The notes beneath the pieces were generated by a model. The model had not been told where the DNA came from. It worked only from the letters and a program-made list of their open reading frames with translations, and searched no databases. This document shows, in pieces, positions 5,453-7,133 of a stretch of DNA of 7,133 bases; the first letter of the stretch is position 1, and every line of letters starts with the position of its first letter. Source of the stretch: an uncultured Candidatus Melainabacteria bacterium (GTDB taxonomy: Bacteria > Cyanobacteriota > Vampirovibrionia > Gastranaerophilales > Gastranaerophilaceae); assembly GCA_937891325.1 (NCBI GenBank), contig CALAFU010000220.1:1-7133 (forward strand). Direction: 5' to 3'. The position numbers were made by a program, and so were the translations under genes.

Positions 5453-6208
5453 TGCGGTGCTCCTGGTCGTGGCAAAAGTAAGTTCTTGAGTTTTTTGGCA
5501 TATCAGGCAATATTTCAGAGGCGCCCTGTTGTTTATTTTTCGTTTGAATGGTCCGAGAAAGAAGTGTTGTCAAACATTATTTCGTGTGCAACTGGCATGT
5601 CAATGCGTGATTTGTTAGACGAGTCACAAATAGACAAATACAAACAGCGCGTTCAGAAGATTAAGTATTGGGCACCTAATGTAAGAACGATTTACTATTC
5701 TAATAAAACGGTATCTGCGAACCATTTGAGAACATATTTAACGAAGTTGCATTCATTGGAAAATTTTGATCCAGGTTTGATTATTGTTGATTATGCGGAT
5801 TTGATGTTGCCTAATAAACAGACAAAAAGGTCATCTGAAAGTACGTATGAAGAAATGGGTACAATCTTTTATGACTTGAAAGCATTGGCTGATCAGTTTA
5901 ATTGTCCAGTTGTTACAGGTTCACAATTAGGTAAAGCGGCATGGAATACTGAAGACAATGAAGTCGCATCACAGGATATGTTAGCAGATTCGTCTAGAAA
6001 GGCACATGTTGCATATGGTATTGTTACACTGAACCAAACGCGTGAAGAATCTGACAATGGTAAGATGCGTCTATATGTTGCTAAAGCACGTCGTGGTAAA
6101 ACAAATACAACTGTATATGTAGATTTTGATAAATCAATAAATTTTGTTAAAGAATGTGAACCATATGACGTTAAAGAAATGAAGAAAGCAGCTAATGGCG
6201 GTAAATAA
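5336..6208 (+). CDS. dnaB: Split-intein C-half fused to the C-terminal part of the replicative DNA helicase (DnaB/gp41-like)
   Basis: From ATG 5336, with a strong GAGGAAG site, this encodes 290 aa. Residues 1-39 are IntC, ending SKN. Residue C40 starts the C-extein. The RecA-like ATPase core follows: Walker A CGAPGRGKS (40-48); YFSFEWS (68-73, catalytic Glu E71); Walker B LIIVDYADL (148-156, D152); TGSQLGK (194-200); a VAYGIVTLNQTRE sensor stretch (225-237); and KARRGK (250-255), where the DnaB-family arginine finger lies. All motifs look intact. The protein would trans-splice to the product of 4269-5225 to give a complete hexameric helicase. ATP binding by this half alone is possible in principle, because it contains the P-loop, but it lacks the preceding strand GELYVF and the N-terminal domain. 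Its stop overlaps the primase start (TAATG), so the two are probably translationally coupled. Confidence 0.9.
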   Translation: MKLVNKKRIHLDEKVPVYNLTVDNKYHNFELSHCFYSKNCGAPGRGKSKFLSFLAYQAIFQRRPVVYFSFEWSEKEVLSNIISCATGMSMRDLLDESQIDKYKQRVQKIKYWAPNVRTIYYSNKTVSANHLRTYLTKLHSLENFDPGLIIVDYADLMLPNKQTKRSSESTYEEMGTIFYDLKALADQFNCPVVTGSQLGKAAWNTEDNEVASQDMLADSSRKAHVAYGIVTLNQTREESDNGKMRLYVAKARRGKTNTTVYVDFDKSINFVKECEPYDVKEMKKAANGGK

Positions 6209-7133
6209 TGGACGATGTACGTGTTGAAAGTTTAAGGGATATTGACTTAACAGCGAATGTAGATCAGTATGTTACGCATTGCCCAAATTGTAGAATGTTA
6301 GGTAAACGTAATGACGATTACAAGTTGAGTGTGTCTCTTGAAAAAAACGTGTTTCATTGTTATCGTTGCGGGTGGTCGGGTCGAGCTGATCAGCTGTTAC
6401 AAGGGTATGTGAACGGCAGTGCGTTATTAAGATATAAATTAGATTCGATTGATACTAAACAACGCGCTCGTTATACATCATCTAGTGGTTTATTAATTCA
6501 AGCTGAACTGATTGATTTTGATAATGTTGCGATCAAAATTGATCGTTCATTTGTTAATGCTGTTGAGTATTTAAAGTCTAGACATATTACTTTTGAAGAG
6601 ATCCAGAAGTATGATATTCGTATAGGACAAGGTAGGTATCGTGGAAGAATTGTTGTTCCTACATTTGATTTGAACAACAATGTTGTTTATTTGGTTGCAC
6701 GTGATTATGTGTCTGAAAACCCTGAAGCTAAATATATTAATCCGCAAGGAAGCCACAAGTCTTTTGCAGTGTGGAATATTCAGAATGTACCTGTTAATGG
6801 TAAAGTGATTGTGACTGAAGGTGTGTTTTCAGGTATTGCAGCTAATAGAAATACACCTGAAGATGTTACAGCTATTTCTATTTTTGGTAAAGCTTTAGCT
6901 GATACACAAGCAAGGATTATTGCGTCGAAAAAACCAATCGAAGTATCTTTTAGTTTCGACGGGGATGTTTCTTTGAATGAAATTAGAAATAACTATCAGA
7001 TATTGCGTAAATATTATAATGGAAAGGTTACTTTAATTAAATTAATTAATGAAGAAGATCCTGATAATATGAAGCCGGAAACATATTTAGATAGGTATCA
7101 AAAGAGAACGGAATTTAGATATTTATCAATGCC
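6208..7133 (+). CDS. DNA primase (zinc ribbon + TOPRIM), partial at the right edge
   Basis: ATG 6208 shares its A with the helicase stop (TAATG); a weak GGCGGT lies just upstream. The frame is open for 308 codons to the window end with no stop. An N-terminal zinc ribbon uses C25-x2-C28 (CPNC) and C51-x2-C54 (CYRCGWSG), as in DnaG-type and phage primases that read template trinucleotides. A catalytic-core part follows with YDIRIGQGRYRGRIVVP (about 135-151). The TOPRIM domain shows VIVTEGVFSG (200-209, acidic E204), FSFDGD (248-253, D251 and D253) and EEDPDN (282-287), the metal-binding pattern of primases. It would make RNA primers for the lagging strand at the fork driven by the adjacent helicase. 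The small inter-gene overlap suggests matched production of helicase and primase. The true length and C-terminal helicase-interaction domain are not visible. Confidence 0.9.
   Translation, partial: MDDVRVESLRDIDLTANVDQYVTHCPNCRMLGKRNDDYKLSVSLEKNVFHCYRCGWSGRADQLLQGYVNGSALLRYKLDSIDTKQRARYTSSSGLLIQAELIDFDNVAIKIDRSFVNAVEYLKSRHITFEEIQKYDIRIGQGRYRGRIVVPTFDLNNNVVYLVARDYVSENPEAKYINPQGSHKSFAVWNIQNVPVNGKVIVTEGVFSGIAANRNTPEDVTAISIFGKALADTQARIIASKKPIEVSFSFDGDVSLNEIRNNYQILRKYYNGKVTLIKLINEEDPDNMKPETYLDRYQKRTEFRYLSM

Noticed and set aside
5298..5573. 91-codon minus-strand ORF over IntC and Walker A
   Set aside because: Opposite the strongly conserved IntC and P-loop coding sequence; cysteine and serine content looks like antisense translation.
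6498..6756. Two overlapping minus-strand ORFs opposite the primase
   Set aside because: They are antisense to a primase frame with intact zinc-ribbon and TOPRIM motifs.

Overview
This window looks like the DNA-replication module of an AT-rich tailed bacteriophage of broadly T4-like type. The evidence is the gene set: a UvsW-type SF2 helicase (about 508 aa once spliced), a gp41/DnaB-type replicative helicase (about 463 aa once spliced) and a zinc-ribbon/TOPRIM primase. All lie on the + strand with short gaps or overlaps and good Shine-Dalgarno sites. The host cannot be told from the sequence.

Layout. A minus-strand gene runs off the left edge (1-366). A 115-base divergent spacer (367-481) separates it from a zinc-ribbon protein of unknown function (482-1252). 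A 98-base spacer with an imperfect hairpin and a possible promoter leads into what looks like one operon: uvsW-like helicase (1351-4230), N-terminal half of the replicative helicase (4269-5225), a 46-aa ORF (5212-5352), C-terminal half of the replicative helicase (5336-6208), and a primase (from 6208) that runs off the right edge.

The striking content is three inteins in two helicase genes, each at an ATPase motif. Intein 1 (134 aa) is a continuous mini-intein that interrupts Walker A of the UvsW-like protein. Intein 2 (317 aa) interrupts its DECH box. A homing endonuclease of the EDxHD/Vsr-like type lies inside intein 2, but in a different reading frame. The intein frame stays open across the whole endonuclease, so about 620 bases appear to be dual-coding. 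The endonuclease frame carries one in-frame TAA. Intein 3 is split: the replicative helicase is encoded as two polypeptides that must be joined by protein trans-splicing just before Walker A, with a 46-aa ORF where a free-standing endonuclease might be expected.

If all splicing works, two helicases and a primase result. Neither helicase can have an intact ATP site before splicing. The three inteins look like different stages of intein evolution: endonuclease absent, endonuclease nested out of frame and interrupted, and intein split. Family assignments come from motifs read by eye; no database search was possible.
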